Shown: positions 4,871-5,438 of the stretch, piece by piece | Layout of the letters: the number at the start of each line of letters is the position of its first letter | How positions within the stretch are numbered: the stretch's first letter is position 1 | Assembly (NCBI GenBank): GCA_021827465.1 | Contig: JAKAVX010000214.1 | Span: 1 to 5,438, forward strand | Reading direction: 5' to 3' | Source: Deltaproteobacteria bacterium | GTDB taxonomy: Bacteria; Desulfobacterota_B; Binatia; Binatales; Binataceae | DNA length: 5,438 nt | Program-made: the position numbers and the translations under genes | Notes under the pieces: model-generated | The model's database searches: none | What the model was told of the DNA's origin: nothing | What the model saw: the letters and a program-made list of their open reading frames with translations, nothing else

Positions 4871-5438
4871 CGCGCTACGAGTCGAAGGTTGTGGGTGTTG
4901 AGCACGCAGAAGGTGCTCCCCGGGATGCTTCTGAAACCGAGTCGCCCCCAGTAACCGCGAAGCTTCCGCAACCCCGACTCGAGATCGCCGCCGAGCCCCG
5001 CGCCAAAGTCCTGCATCCATTCCGGATCTTCCCCGCACGGACCGAACTGCATCGGGTAGGGCTGCCCGACCGCGATCGTGCAGGTCGATTTCAGGGCCTC
5101 GATAACCTGCCCGGCGGCGTAAAGACCGAGGCTTCGGCCCCGGTGCGCGGGCTCGATCTCCGAGATCCCAAGGACCAGCACGTTACGGTTGTGCGGAGTC
5201 CCGCCGAGCAGTTTCCGGACGGCAGGCTTGAGTTCGCCGCTCGATTGGTGGAGCGCGAACCACACGTCGCTGAGCTCCTGAGAATGCTCGTCGTAGAGAT
5301 CGAAGAGCGGGAATCTTCGAGCGCGGACCGCGCGCTCCATATCGACGATGTGCCCGCGGATCATTCCAACCATTCTGTCCGGTCCGTCCTCGGGGCGGCA
5401 TTCAAGCTGGACCCGGAGGTCGCTCACGTAGATCGGAA
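4867..5438 (-). CDS. GNAT-like N-acetyltransferase, 5' end probably beyond the window
   Basis: Probable acyl-CoA-dependent acetyltransferase of the GNAT fold; substrate unknown. Numbering is from the GTG at 5427 (186 aa). The central strand VLVLGISEIEPAHRGRSLGL (83-102) fits GNAT motif A, with HRGRSLG as the acetyl-CoA pyrophosphate-binding loop, followed by the helix YAAGQVIEAL. LRKLRGYWGRLGFRSIPGS (153-171) fits motif B, the usual F/Y-x-x-L-GF before the last strand. The N-terminal strand DLRVQLEC continues upstream as PIYVSDL in frame, and no ribosome binding site precedes the GTG within the 11 bases left, so the true start is likely outside the window. Its TGA overlaps the ERF-frame ATG (ATGA, 4867-4870), so the two are probably translated together. 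Such enzymes occur in early regions of phages and prophages, but what this one modifies cannot be told. It could also be a non-catalytic GNAT fold. Confidence 0.7.
   Translation of the reverse strand, partial: PIYVSDLRVQLECRPEDGPDRMVGMIRGHIVDMERAVRARRFPLFDLYDEHSQELSDVWFALHQSSGELKPAVRKLLGGTPHNRNVLVLGISEIEPAHRGRSLGLYAAGQVIEALKSTCTIAVGQPYPMQFGPCGEDPEWMQDFGAGLGGDLESGLRKLRGYWGRLGFRSIPGSTFCVLNTHNLRLVAR

Noticed and set aside
4871..5038. Longer start of the ERF frame at 5038
   Set aside because: It would overlap 172 bp of the GNAT gene, whose motif B and last strand lie in the other frame there; the extra residues are Arg-rich shadow translation.

Overview
The window is GC-rich, densely coded bacterial DNA. 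It reads as a junction between ordinary chromosome on the left and a phage-like or integrated-element gene block on the right. The lineage cannot be fixed from the sequence. The codon use and the Hsp20 and CBS genes fit a high-GC environmental bacterium, but no gene here is diagnostic of a phylum.

Left part (1-719, + strand): the last 30 codons of a small heat-shock protein (Hsp20/alpha-crystallin family) are followed by a two-CBS-domain protein, which I start at 225 rather than at the first available start codon. Both are typical chromosomal stress or regulatory genes.

Middle part (720-1426): there is no intact gene. Pieces of an SGNH/GDSL-type hydrolase can be read between about 799 and 1215, but only by changing frame three times, and the N-terminal half with the nucleophile is missing. 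I call it a decayed gene remnant. A few weak stem-loops lie in the flanking DNA. Two GCCGTCAGC units at 1341-1358 lie in inverted orientation to three GCTGACGGC-type units at 1451-1477, which form the 3' end of the next gene.

Right part (1427-5438, - strand; transcription enters from beyond the right edge): four tightly packed genes, read right to left, encode a GNAT-like acetyltransferase (5' end probably outside the window), an ERF-family single-strand annealing protein with an unusual N-terminal extension, an HNH endonuclease with an N-terminal phage-type domain, and a D5/primase-helicase-like P-loop ATPase. The first two overlap by an ATGA, 60 bp separate the second and third, and 3 bp separate the third and fourth. 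The combination of annealing protein, HNH nuclease and replicative ATPase is the logic of a phage or integrative-element replication/recombination module. No integrase, repressor, structural gene or tRNA attachment site is visible, so the kind of element is undetermined.

The points most worth a second look are the ERF gene with two credible starts (a possible two-product or fused gene), the inverted GCCGTCAGC repeats at the end of the ATPase gene, and the multi-frameshift hydrolase remnant at the presumed chromosome/element junction.
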